Shown: positions 22,891 through 33,543 of the stretch, piece after piece
Layout: every line of letters begins with the position of its first letter
Position numbering within the stretch: the stretch's first letter is position 1
Source of the DNA: Cryptomeria japonica
Taxonomy: Eukaryota; Streptophyta; Pinopsida; Cupressales; Cupressaceae
Direction of reading: 5' to 3'
Assembly (NCBI RefSeq): GCF_030272615.1
Contig: NC_081405.1
Coordinates: forward strand, 612,279,920 to 612,343,919
DNA: 64,000 nucleotides
Made by a program: the position numbers and the translations under genes
The notes under the pieces: generated by a model
The model's input: only the letters and a program-made list of their open reading frames with translations
Told to the model about the DNA's origin: nothing
Databases searched by the model: none

Positions 22891-24350
22891 TGTATGCAGG
22901 AAAAGCGGGGCTATGAAACTCAAAATGTGAAAAATGAAGCTCCAAGAGGCTTGTCCACACACCCACAGGACTTCTTGGTGCAAGCTATGGAGTCATGAAG
23001 GATGACTCAACTTCCCAAGGTTGGTTCCATGGTTCTCTATCTCGCAAGGTCCCTCAAACCAATGCCTTTGCTCTAAGATCACTGAGCAAAGTGGTTTAGG
23101 GATGACAAATGCAAGAATGACGGATGCTTTTGATTGATTTTACCATGAGAATGCATCCTATCTATGCATGATTCTACAAATGCTATAAACTAGATTATAA
23201 GATGACAAGATTAGTAGTAATACTATCCTAACATGATATACTAGTTATGTGATTTAAGCTAATGATAAAAGAAGTAGTCTAAAATGTTTATTAGATTAAT
23301 TCCTATTGCAAAGAGAGACTAGATGTGTTAAAATTGAGCATAAGTGTGATACTAAGAGCTTGCATGGATGCTAAAATGGAGAAATGAGAGCTCTATTTAT
23401 AGCAAAAATAGGGCAATGGATGGCCAGGATTGAAAGAGTTTATCAAGGATCAAGTTTGAAAGTTGATCAATCCATGTTTAGAATTTTCACCAATGAAATG
23501 GTGACAATTGGCAACATAAGGTTGGTTGAGAGGAGATGTAAGAAGCATTAAATTCTTGAGAAGACCTCATGGTTACCTTAGGGGGTAAGGGTTAAGGTTA
23601 GGTTAAGGTTATCCATTGGATAAAGCTTTTACCCAAGAGGTAAACTCTTGTGCAAAGGATAAAGGAATAACCATGGTCAAAGCAATAAATGCTTGATGAG
23701 ACCCTTGGGTTAGATGGAGGTTAAGTTAGTCAAAAAGTCTCTAATCATGTCACTAAGGGTTAGTTAACCATTAATGGTTTAAAGACTTTGGGGACAAATT
23801 TGTAAGACTCCTTCCAAATTTGGGGGGATTCAACAAGTTGGCTTGTTGAATGGATAAAGGCTTTAATGCCTTTTGAAGACTTTACTCCAAATTTGAGAAG
23901 TGGCCTTCTCAAATTTAGGGAAAAGGGATAATGAATGGGTTTAGGGTTAATTGATTTGGATTAGATGAATTCTAGAAGAAATTAGGAATAGGGTTTAGTA
24001 TGCAAGTGGGAGATGTAGGATTTTGCAAGTGGATGAGGAAAATAGAATTTAATTAAAATAAAGTTAATTTATTTCAATTTGGTTGTAAATTGGGAAATTT
24101 AATAAATTAGATTTATTCAATTTGGGGTAAACTATTTAATTAAATGTGAATTTAATTAAAAGTGGAGAGAAGGGATTTAATTGAATAAAATGATTTATCC
24201 CATTAAATGGTAAAAAGGGGTTCTAGTGAATTTAACTAAATAAATTGAGTAATTTACTTAATTAAATAGAGGAATGTGGGTGATTTAATTAACTAGAGGA
24301 ATGAACAAAAAATATTCATTTAGGAATATGGTCATTTTTATATGTCTACT
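22891..24350 (-). repeat. Element A 5' LTR (right copy)
   Basis: Plus strand begins TGTATGCAGG and ends TATGTCTACT. The final CT in place of CA is a point change relative to the left copy. The GTATG duplication follows directly at 24,351-24,355. This copy abuts the primer site, so it is the 5' LTR of a leftward-reading element. Confidence 0.95.
23394..23401 (-). promoter_or_regulatory. TATA box of element A 5' LTR
   Basis: Minus strand TATAAATA followed by GAGCTCTC, identical to the box in the 3' LTR. It should drive the genomic RNA of element A. Confidence 0.75.
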
Positions 24351-24355
24351 GTATG

Positions 24356-26762
24356 ATCTGTGTTTGAGGAAACTGTCAAAGAATCTATCTCAATTAAACC
24401 TTGGTCAATTAAGTGTTGTATTAGATATTTTAATTGGAAGCATGAAGGAGTTTTATGTCATTTTGTGTGGTGATATTCACAATACTAACTATCGTTCCAC
24501 CAGCCGTGTTTTATTGTCGGTTCATTTATGATCTCGAGTAACGATACAAGATTTGATTAGAGTAACTATTTTAACACTGACTCAATGGGCTCTTTTAATG
24601 GTGTAAATTGGTAAGGAGGTGTGTCTTTGTTTCAAGGAGGCCTTCATTGTTGATTTTGTTGCATGATATTGGCCATTTGATCTTGTTGTTGAGCGGATAC
24701 ATTGTTTTACTGAGAAGATTGATTAATCGCTTGAGCATTCGATGGTGTGGCTCCTTTAAGGATGAATTTTGTCTGTGTGTTGTTTATTGTTTTTGTATCC
24801 ACATCCCCATCATTGGTAACATTTTTATTTCTAGACCATAATTTTCCTTTATCATTGCTTGTGTTATCTTTAGAGATTTTGATGACCCCTTTTTGTATAA
24901 GAGCTTTCTCAATGTTTGTCCCTTTCTTGATAAGTTTGTCAATAGAACTAAGACTCTTGATCTTTAGTTCATACATCAGCTCTAGTACTACATTCCCAGT
25001 AAACAGGTTGACATGTTGTTCCTCAAGGATATTGAAAGGACAACGGCTAACTAAATTTCACCATCTTTGTAAAAATGTGACAAAGGATTCTCCTATTTTC
25101 TGCTTGGTAGTGCAAAGATTAGTCAAGGTGACTTTGTTGTCTATGTTGAAGGAAAAGGGATAAATAATTTTTTTGGCTAACTCATTCCATGACTTAATGT
25201 TACCAGGTAGTCGATCATACCAATACATTGCTTGTCTGGACAAACTTTAAGGGAATAGGCACATGAGATATGTGTCATCATAGTGAATTTCCATACAAGA
25301 GGCATATAACACTCATATGTGATCTTTTGGGTCTTCTTTTCCTTGGTACTTATCAAATTTAGGGACACTAATTTTTTTTGGGAAAGGAGGCATGTACAAA
25401 CTTTTGTCAAAAGGATTAGGACATAGGTCCTATAATGTGTAACTTCTTTTGGTTCCTCTTGTCTATGATGCTTCTACTTGTTTGGATAATTTCTCAATTT
25501 ATTGTGTCATGGCATCAAAATGTCCTTGTCTAGGGAGTTCATCGTTCATTTCTGCATGACCTCGTTGTCTATATATTGTTCCTCCAAGCGGATTTTGTTC
25601 TTGGTACTCGGTAATAGTAGATCAAGGTGTACTTACAATTGTTGTGTCTTGGTATGGGTCACAATATTGTGTTACAGTGGTGTCTTGATATTGATTTTGT
25701 TGTTGCAATCGTAAAAACTGCATTACGGTTTGAACTTGAGGTTGAAATTGTTGTGTTTGTTGGATAGGTTGTTATCGAGTTCGAATTGTAAGCAATGGAG
25801 TATGTTGTTGTTGCATTTGTGCTACTAGTATTTGTTGTTGAGTCCCTAATTGTGCCATCTATTATTGGAATCGGGGAAATTGAGGTATCTGTTGTTGATA
25901 TTGAGGCATGGGTTGTTGTTGTTGGTCTAATCGATGTGGTTGGACAATCGGTTGTTGTTGTGCTACTTGATGAGTTATTCCTGCATTTTGATATGGGGCA
26001 CCGATTTGCATAGTTGGTTTCATTTGTTGTCAATAATATGTAGAAACATTTTGTTCTTGAGCAATTGGTTGTGTATATCCTAATCGTCCAAGCAAATTGT
26101 CCAGCATGTCTATTTTCCATTTTTTATGTTTAGGAAGCCTAGATTGGGATACTATGTTTATGCCTTCTTGGAGTAGAATATTGCTTGGTTGGTTTTGTTG
26201 CATATTGGTGTTGACTCGTGTTGTGGGAATGTCAATTGGTATACTAGTTGCTTGTTTATGGGACTACGAATATGTTGGATTCATTTGGACTTGAACAGTT
26301 GTTTGTGTAAGGGAAGTCATTTGTGCAGTCTCAATCAAGGGGGGGATAATGGCATCCTTATTGTATACGTAACTACTTCTTGAACCAAGGGTTGTTGAAC
26401 ATATGATTTTGGAGGTTAGATAGTTTTTTCTAAGGTTCCCATTGTTACTTGTGACACCGACACCTTATATGGATCCATTTGTTGTGTTGATGATGCAGTA
26501 CTGAATAAGAGATTATCAAACTTTTCAAAGGATGTCTTTGGGGGGATTTTGGACAATACGTGGTCTTTTCCTTAGGTCTTCCCTAGTGCATTCTAAGATT
26601 TAATATGTTTGTCGAGGGAGATCTGTTTGAACTATTTGTTGATCCTATTGTGCATTTTCTTGCATTCCAAGTTGGGATTCAAGTTCTTCTATCATGGTTT
26701 GGTATTCAGTTGTTGAGGATAATTTTTCCTTGAGTCAATTGAAAAACCATAACAGGTCTATG
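24356..26762 (-). pseudogene. Element B gag, middle part
   Basis: Minus-strand pieces resemble element A gag. MSRQAMYWYDRLPGNIKSW with ELAKKIIYPFSFNI and TLCTTKQKIGESFVTFLQRW (25,058-25,243) is a Retrotrans_gag core. MYELKIKSLSSIDKLI and KALIQKGVIKISKD (24,707-24,976) parallel the VEEACVKKGMLKFFKEG part of A. Further upstream the frame is strongly Gln-rich (about 25,680-26,080, for example QQQQPMPQYQQQ). Stops and shifts are frequent. Element C interrupts the gag on the right. Confidence 0.75.
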
Positions 26763-26932
26763 TGTAGCATCGTAAAATTGTGACACTTGCAATTTCGACT
26801 GCATTTGGGTCTTCACGATGGCGACGCAATGTTGAACCTAAATGGAGACCCCGAAACCTGTTTACGACATCAAAAACTGCATCTTTCTACACCTTGGCCT
26901 TATCCTCCTTGCACCCTGCTATCCCGGGAGGT

Positions 26933-26961
26933 GGGACCATGGCGCCCAGCGCCCTGGTCCC
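26933..26961 (+). promoter_or_regulatory. GC-rich hairpin in the U3 of element C
   Basis: Arms GGGACCATGGCGC and GCGCCCTGGTCCC pair at 12 of 13 positions around a CCA loop. It lies about 120 bases upstream of the TATA box. A hairpin with the same GGACCA/TGGTCC ends sits at the same distance in the LTR of element D. It could be a dimeric protein-binding site or an RNA structure. Confidence 0.5.
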
Positions 26962-27083
26962 TGGCCCTATTTTGGGCCCGGTCTCTTGTTGGGCATCAGG
27001 TCTTCAAGTTTGCAATTTGGAAAATAATGTTCCTAGGTCGGCCTAAGGTCGGAAAAATCAGTCTCCTAACCCTAATTGACAAG

Positions 27084-27090
27084 TATATAA
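27084..27090 (+). promoter_or_regulatory. TATA box of element C 5' LTR
   Basis: TATATAA within AAGTATATAAACTACA, conserved in the 3' LTR at 33,865-33,871. The only good TATA on the element strand in this part of the LTR. Confidence 0.65.
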
Positions 27091-27972
27091 ACTACATTTC
27101 CCCTCCCAGAAAGTGGTGGTTAAAAAAAAGAGGAAAAAAACATATATGTGCAAGAGGCAGAAACGATAGGCAAACATTCAAACATTCAAGCATTCAAGCA
27201 TTCCTTCAAGCAATTGAGCATTCTTGGTCTCCATTCAAGGCTAGGTGTTGCATTCAAGACAAGGATTCAACCATTGAAGAGGAGATCACCTACAACATAT
27301 AACATACAACATCATTACACCTTCGCATGTAAGAATACAAACATTCTTACAACAAGGTATCAGTACTTGATTACATTACAAACATTTACATTTACAACAT
27401 TCTCATTTCTTGGTTAATTCCAAAACCGGGGTTTGACCTGAAGGCAAACCCCTAATCCCTAACCCCCCAATCGTCCTCTCTTTTCTGTGTGTAGGTTGCA
27501 GGTACGCGGCTGTAATTGAAGATCTGGAATCCTTGTGTAGAGACGAACAGATCCCCCTTCGTTTTGCGGATTTTTTGAAGGACCGTGTGCACTCTGGGCG
27601 CCATTGTCCCGTCAACTTTTGCTCAAACTTGCAGGATAGCATCATCTCGACATTTTACTGCTAATTTCGGGTCCGCAGCTTCATCCCGTGTCCCTATCTC
27701 CGTTTATAAGCTAGTCTTTCTTACTTTCACATACACTCCTAGTTCAATCCTTCTATCTACATTCTTTACAAAAGAGGGTATCCTTGCTGTCTCAACCCTT
27801 GAAACTCATTTAGAATTCAATCTTGAATTGTGTGGGATTGGATCTTGTGAGTTTCAACCCCTCTTTTGAATGTAAAGTCCCTCCTAAGTGAAAACCGTCA
27901 ACCCTAGTGGCCTCCTTTCTCTCTCCTTGGAGTGGGGGGAACACCTAGGGTTCAATTTTTCGCTTTACATTC

Positions 27973-27990
27973 TGGTGAACCCGATGTGAA
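27973..27990 (+). promoter_or_regulatory. Primer-binding site of element C
   Basis: TGGTGAACCCGATGTGAA begins three bases (TTC) after the LTR end. The TGG start and position are those of a tRNA primer site. It differs from the primer sites of A and E. The tRNA is not assigned. Confidence 0.75.
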
Positions 27991-29341
27991 CATCCTAATT
28001 CTGATTATTCATGATTAGATCTGAAAAAATTGCTTTCTTAATTACATTTCCATGTTTGATCTTTTGCAAATTTTAGAGGTCAATGGCATAAAAACCCTAA
28101 ATTTTCTTTTTAGTAATTGAGCTTGTGAAATGTTTAATTGTTAATGCTTGTTTCAAATCTACCCTTCTATTGCAAATTGTCAAATCATATTTGTGCTTTA
28201 ATTCTGGAAATTAAGTGGTTAAGTGTCAAAACCCTAATTTTTAAAACCCTCTTGATTCAACCTTTGACCGATGATTTCACTGATCAGAACACCTCCAAAT
28301 CGGCTGTAACTTTGGATTCCGCAACAAAATCATAATATCTCTCATCCCTGAAAATTTTGAAAAAAGTTGCGAGGACCGTGTGCACCCCGAGCGCCATCGT
28401 CCCCGACATTTTTTTCAAAATTTCGGGAGCTAGATCTTACTGCATTTTTCTGCTAGAATCCAGAATCTTGGCTGATTTCATCAATTCTAACACTTTCAAA
28501 ATTAAAGTCAAAGTTGGTCTAGTGATTGCTTGGATTAAGGCTTTTAATCATTCAAAAATTGTTGAAATTGAAATTTTGTGTTAAAATTGTGTTTCTTACT
28601 GTCCTAAATCTAAAAAGTGTGTTGGCATTCATTCGAAGTTTCAGTGCTTTATTCAAATTTCTGCAATTTGTGACTTTTGAAATTAAGTGTTTAATTGCAA
28701 CAACTTTGATTTCCGCTTTCAAAATTGAATTTTGCATGAAATTGAGTCAAATTTTAAATTTCAAAGCTTGCATTGCTTTTAGTATTCCCTCTAAAATCAT
28801 AAAATTCAAAATTTCAGTTTCCCTCTCTTTTTCAAAAGTCAAATTTTGCATTTTTCAACAATCTTGGTAGGGTTCAATTTTGAGATTGCAACTGTAATTT
28901 GGCCTATCTATAGATTGTAAAATCACTCAATTTTTTCAGATTAGCTTTAAAATCATCATAACTTTCATCCCTAAAAATTTCAAAAAAAGTTGCGAGGACC
29001 ATGTGCACTCCATTCGCCACGGTCCCCAACATTTTTTTCGAAATTTCAGGAGATTGTCATGATTGCATTTAACAGCTTAAATCTAGGAGATTGGCTGATT
29101 TTATTGAAATTTGCTACCTCTAAATTCGAAAATAAATTCAAAATTCAAGATTTCAATTTTCAAGATAACAATTAAAATTAAGTGCTACCCCCTTGGCCCT
29201 AATTTTCAATTGTGCCTACCTTTCTTGGAAGTTGTGTTTCCCTCTTCTTTCGCAAAGTTCAAATTGGATAATCATTATCTCATTGTTCAATTTTGCCAAC
29301 TTTATTTTCAAAATTCAAAATCTTCTCTCTCTCTCTAGTGC
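27991..29341 (+). other. Element C leader with repeated GGACCGTGTGCAC motif
   Basis: AT-rich non-coding stretch. Two copies of an 80-base block (about 28,347-28,430 and 28,973-29,052) contain AAAGTTGCGAGGACC, GTGTGCAC and CGTCCCC-type words. A shorter relative lies in both LTRs (27,567-27,635 and 34,350-34,418). No frame is supported. Confidence 0.6.
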
Positions 29342-31869
29342 ATGAGTTTTACAATAATAAGCCCTACTTACACTATTCTCGTTAGACGAAGCCTTAGAAT
29401 TAAGTCTTTTCAAGGTTTAATTACCGAGGAGATGGAACCTAATTTGAATGGCCTTTTTAACGAGGACATGGGTAATTCCTCTAATCCTCTTAATGATGAA
29501 GAAGCTCTCATGAGGTTTCTGTAGAACAACTTTCGAAATTGGATAACCAATTTGATGATTTTCAGCAATGGATGTCTCAAGAATACCCCGATAGTCAAGC
29601 TCTTTCATTAATTGAGGGTCTAAAATGTATGGTTCAAAGTGATAAGAATGGAATTGATATTTTGCGTAGTATTGCACACATTGTGGATTCAAATGTGATG
29701 CCTATGAAGAGTTGTGCCGAAACTTTAGGTTATACACAACCTCCTACTCAAGTCAATCATTCTATTCCTTTAACAACTTCTATTGTTAGTATACCTACTT
29801 TTACATCAAACATAATGACTACTTCAATACAAAACATTCCACCTATGATCACCAGTCATGGGGGCAATCCTTCTTCTTCAATCAACCCTCTTCCTTCATT
29901 CAATCCAACTTCTTCATTCATTCCTTCAATGAGTGTCCCTATTACATCTCCACAAATGAACATGATGCAAGGGGGCAATTCATTTAACCATTCCATTCCT
30001 CCTTGTAGTGTTCCTTCCTTTCAATCATCTCCTATGACTAACTATCATAGTGTCTTGCCACCTTACTCTCAATCAATACCTTCTTTCAATAACATAATAC
30101 CTCCATCACAATCTAACATGTCTAATATGAACTCTTCGACTGAAGCGACCATTAACAATCTTGCACAAACTGTCTCTTCTTTACAACAACAAATTGCTTC
30201 TATGAATCAATCTAAGTTTAGTGTGCCCACATTTGATGTTGCGAGCCCACTTTCTCTTGACATTGTTCGAGCTATCCCCCCTAGACATGTTGAAATCCCG
30301 CAGTTGGAGCTTTATAATGGTAAAGGTGATCCTCTAACACATGTTAAGACCTTTCAAACAATATGTACCGATTTTGCTCATGACCAAAGGTTACTTGCAA
30401 AACTATTTACTAGAACATTAAGAGATAAGGCTCTACAATGGTATTGCTCGTTGCCTTCCTATTCTATTACTTCTTTCCAACAACTTGCAAATGCTTTTAT
30501 TCAACAATTTCAAAACAATATAGGTCCTAAAGTTACTTTGATTGATTTAATGCATTGTAAACAAGGTGTTAAAGAAAAAGTGACTGATTTCATTGATAGA
30601 TATAAGCATTTGTGTGCTCAAATTTCTTTTCCAGTACTTGACAATGATATTCAAAGAATCTTTATTTCTAATTTACAAAAAGATATTAGAGAAAAACTTC
30701 TGTTTTCTGAGTTTACTTCTTTCCAATAGTTGTGCGCAACTCTTCACAATTATCAACTGACTGTGAGTCAAATGGAACAAGCAAATCCTATGGCTCAAAG
30801 TGATAAGGGTGATAGTAGTCAACAACCATTTGGGAAGTTTAAACCGAATAGAGGGTTCATTAAGTTCAATGAAAATGTCACCAACAACAATGTGAATGCA
30901 GCATCAGGTGTGCCTCCTATTTCTAAGTTTTTCAAGAAAGAAAGAGAGTTTACTCCTTTGAATGAATCATTGCATAGTATTATGAATAAGTTATTGGAAC
31001 AAAATGTGCTTACTCTCCCTCCTATAAAGCAAATAGATCCTGCAAAGGTGAAGTCGCCCTATTTTGATAACAAATCTTTTTGTCAATTTCATCGTCAACC
31101 TGGGCATGATACTGAAAAATGTTTTGCTTTAAAGGGTAAAATTCAAGATTTGATTGATAATAATACTATCTCTGTTTTAGGTGTGAATGATAAAGGCAAC
31201 ACATCTGTAGCTCTTCCTAACCAAAATCTTAAGATTTTTACTGATCCATTACCTTCTCATACCTCTAATGTGGTTGACACTAATGATTCCTCTTTCTCAC
31301 CTGATGGTCTTGTGTTTATGACTCCGAATGTGATTAACTTTGTAGAGCAGCAGAAAATCCCTAAAGAGCCTTCCATCACATTTGATTCCAGTGAAACTAT
31401 CAGGGCACCTGATGGTCCTTTATATATAGTTGCAAAAGTCAAGAATACACCTTGCCGTGGAGTGCTTATTGATCCTTCTTGCATGGTTAATGTCATTACT
31501 GAAGAATTTCTTTTTACTTTGCAATTGAATCAAGTGATTTATGAGAAAACAAATGTGGTTGTGAAATTATTTGATGCATTTTCTTCTCCTGCAATTGGCT
31601 CTATTACATTACCTATTGAGGTCCATAACAAATCCCTTGATGTGAGCTTTGCTATTATTCCATCATCCGAACAATTTCGTGTGAAGCTAGGCTATCCTTG
31701 GCTATCTTCCATGAAAGCTATTGCTTCTCCTATTCACAAGTGTTTGAAATTTCCCCATAATGGTGAAGTTGTTACTGTCAATCATAGTCTCTTTAAACCA
31801 GCTGAAAGAACTTCTATGGTTCCTATTGATTATTTTTGGCCTAAACAATTTCAATCTCTTCCACCGTGA
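29342..31869 (+). pseudogene. Element C gag and protease-like domain
   Basis: The start is at 29,342 or at the in-frame ATG at 29,432 (MEPNLNGLFNEDMG); a frameshift near 29,500 leads into the main frame. A Ser/Pro/Asn-rich stretch follows (29,770-30,200). The Retrotrans_gag core reads VEIPQLELYNGKGDPLTHVK, FTRTLRDKALQWYCSLPSYS and FIDRYKHLCAQISF (30,285-30,720). A TAG at 30,727 interrupts the frame. The zinc knuckle CQFHRQPGHDTEKC is near 31,080. The protease-like domain (31,375-31,800) reads LYIVAKVKNTPCRGVLIDPS, then FRVKLGYPWLSSMKAIASPI. D-P-S replaces the usual D-S/T-G. It ends with TGA at 31,867. Only two stops in about 830 codons suggest a fairly young copy. Confidence 0.88.
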
Positions 31870-32790
31870 AGTGATCATCTTTTCAAATCTTATCAAAAGT
31901 GGAAAAAAGATATGATCCTATCTCTAAGTGAACCTAGAACACCCAAACTTGATATTCCTATCGTTCTTGAGAAGGAAGTTCTTCCTTTGAAAGATAAAAC
32001 TAATGTCTTTCCTCAAGAAGATTCCCAACCCATCCCTATGGATGTGACTACATCTATCTCTAATAAACTTTCTAAAGGTAGAACTATACCTCCTCGTCAT
32101 GATGGACTTGGTGTCCTTTCTAAACCAGATATTCCTCCTTTATATGGAGCAGTTCCTCCTCCTTCCTCTTATAGAGAGAAGAGACCTTCCTCTTCTTCTA
32201 TTGTCCAACCTAAGAGACCACAACCCAAACACCCAAGTGATAAGGATGAGAACATTCCTCCTCCTCAATCTTCTCAACTTCCTACTAAGACTAGACGAAA
32301 TCGTTCTGCACGTGAACGCCGATGAAAGCGTCATCTTAGAGCTTGTGCAGCTGCTTCTCAAACTTTGCAATCCCCAAAAACACCTTCAGCTAGTATTATT
32401 CCATTTTCTCCTCAGCCGAAAATTGAGCCAAAATCTCCTAAACATAAGATGCATGATGGTTTTGATCCTGTGCGAGTTAAAGATCCTATTTTTATAAATC
32501 TTGATGATGATATAGATGAAAATGTTATTCATGATGAAAATGTTACTCCTCTTCATTCTGATAGTGAATATGAATATGTTGATGTTGATAACCATTTATC
32601 TAACGAATTTTCTAAAGCACTTATCCTAGCTCCTAGACAAGAACAACGTGGCTTGGAACATGAACATAGCCCTTGTTTGGATCTTGTGATAGCTCCATCT
32701 GTTGTGTTGGATGTTCCTCCTCTAGCGTGTTTCTTGCCTTCCCGAAATATTGATCAGCAAGATCGGGGGGTGGATGACGTGCTAGACTAG
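31870..32790 (+). pseudogene. Element C third domain, Pro-rich then acidic, unknown
   Basis: Continues in the same frame as gag-protease after the TGA, so it was probably the C-terminal part of one polyprotein. The first half (31,912-32,325) is Pro/Ser-rich with IPPLYGAVPPPSSYREKR and ends in a basic TKTRRNRSARERR tract before a TGA. The second half (32,365-32,790) carries FINLDDDIDENV, an acidic DSEYEYVDVDNHL stretch, then FSKALILAP and HSPCLDLVIAPS. Element D encodes recognisable counterparts of both halves. I do not recognise a known family. It stands where pol would normally begin. Confidence 0.7.
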
Positions 32791-33528
32791 TTTCATTAGC
32801 ATAGCAGACTCTCTCCTCCTCTCTTGATCTCTTTTGTTACTTCTTCTATGTGTTATTCTCATTCTTCTATTTGTTATCCTTAGTGTTGTCTACTTGAGGA
32901 CGATGCAAAGCATTGAGATCTCTTTTGGTCTCTCTCATGTTGACTCAAAAGACACATGTGTTCCCTTCTTCTAGGTGACCTTCCTTGATTGGGGAATGAA
33001 GAACAATTATGCATACATACATATGATATACATGAATTATCATACAGCATACTGACCCCAAGGAAAGCGAAGTCACCTCATGCTTTGTGTTTTGTGTCTA
33101 TTATCCTTGGGTTTATCTCACACTTGGGGGCTAAATCCTTGTGATAACATGCTCCTTTCCCTTCTCATTTCTTATGTGTATCACTACCTTAAAGCAATCA
33201 CCCCCGATGAGGCATGTGCGATCGCTTTAATGTAGGGGGGCATACACTCCATCCATATCTCTTCAAGATTCTCAAAAATTTCTTGGCGAACTTAGCTTTG
33301 CCTTGAAAATTTTTGGTATTTTTTTGCATGACTCATAGTGAGGGAACCTTACTACTGACAGTCATGGTTCTCCTTCGTGATTTTCCCTTTTACTTTGTCA
33401 ATCGAAGTCATAAGATCCTTAGTCCACTGGGGGCTTGGTGTATCTTGCCTCCTTGACGTGGTGAAAGTCTTTCAATGTTGTTTCCTTCTACTTTACCAGA
33501 AGTATGGGCGTACGCTTATACTCCCGCT
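32791..33528 (+). other. Element C 3' non-coding region with conserved blocks
   Basis: No coding frame. Two blocks are conserved in element D despite divergence elsewhere. One at 32,884-32,952 contains GTTGTCTACTTGAGGAC and ATGCAAAGCATTGA. The other at 33,189-33,251 contains an 11-bp inverted repeat (33,189-33,199 with 33,220-33,230, one mismatch) and GGGGGGCATACACTCC. They may be cis signals. Confidence 0.6.
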
Positions 33529-33543
33529 AAAGTGGGGGCTAAA
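33529..33543 (+). promoter_or_regulatory. Polypurine tract of element C
   Basis: AAAGTGGGGGCTAAA directly before the 3' LTR. Element D has AAAGTGAAGGCTAAA at the same place. Confidence 0.75.

Larger units (their letters stand above)
5760..24350 (-). mobile_element. Element A: full-length Tat-type Ty3/gypsy element with antisense ORF
   Basis: Two direct repeats of about 1.47 kb (5,760-7,232 and 22,891-24,350) bound an 15.7-kb interior. Exact 5-bp duplications GTATG lie at 5,755-5,759 and 24,351-24,355. The interior carries a primer-binding site beside the right LTR, so the element reads leftward: leader, gag, protease, G-patch, linker, RT, RNase H, archaeal-type RNase H, integrase, 3' region, polypurine tract. 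Protease-RT-RNase H-integrase order is Ty3/gypsy, and the extra RNase H is the hallmark of the Tat lineage. By eye the LTRs differ at about 25 sites plus small indels (about 1.7%). All ORFs carry stops, so this copy needs help to move. Confidence 0.93.
26763..27969 (+). repeat. Element C 5' LTR
   Basis: Begins TGTAGCATCG and ends CGCTTTACA. It contains a GC-rich hairpin (26,933-26,961), a TATA box (27,084-27,090), a run of CATTCAAG microrepeats (about 27,175-27,235) and a GGACCGTGTGCAC motif (27,582 onward) that recurs in the leader. An open frame of 171 codons (26,787-27,302) is present in both LTRs but spans the promoter, so I do not count it as a gene. Confidence 0.95.

Noticed and set aside
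25659..26120. 153-codon minus-strand Ser/Thr-rich frame
   Set aside because: Out-of-frame reading of the Gln codon repeats of element B gag; the in-register frame gives the Gln-rich gag.
26787..27302. 171-codon frame, present again at 33,568-34,083
   Set aside because: It lies in the LTR across the TATA box, and its presence in both copies follows from LTR identity. No family resemblance.
32386..32595. Minus-strand Ile/Met-rich frame
   Set aside because: Antisense of the acidic tail of element C.
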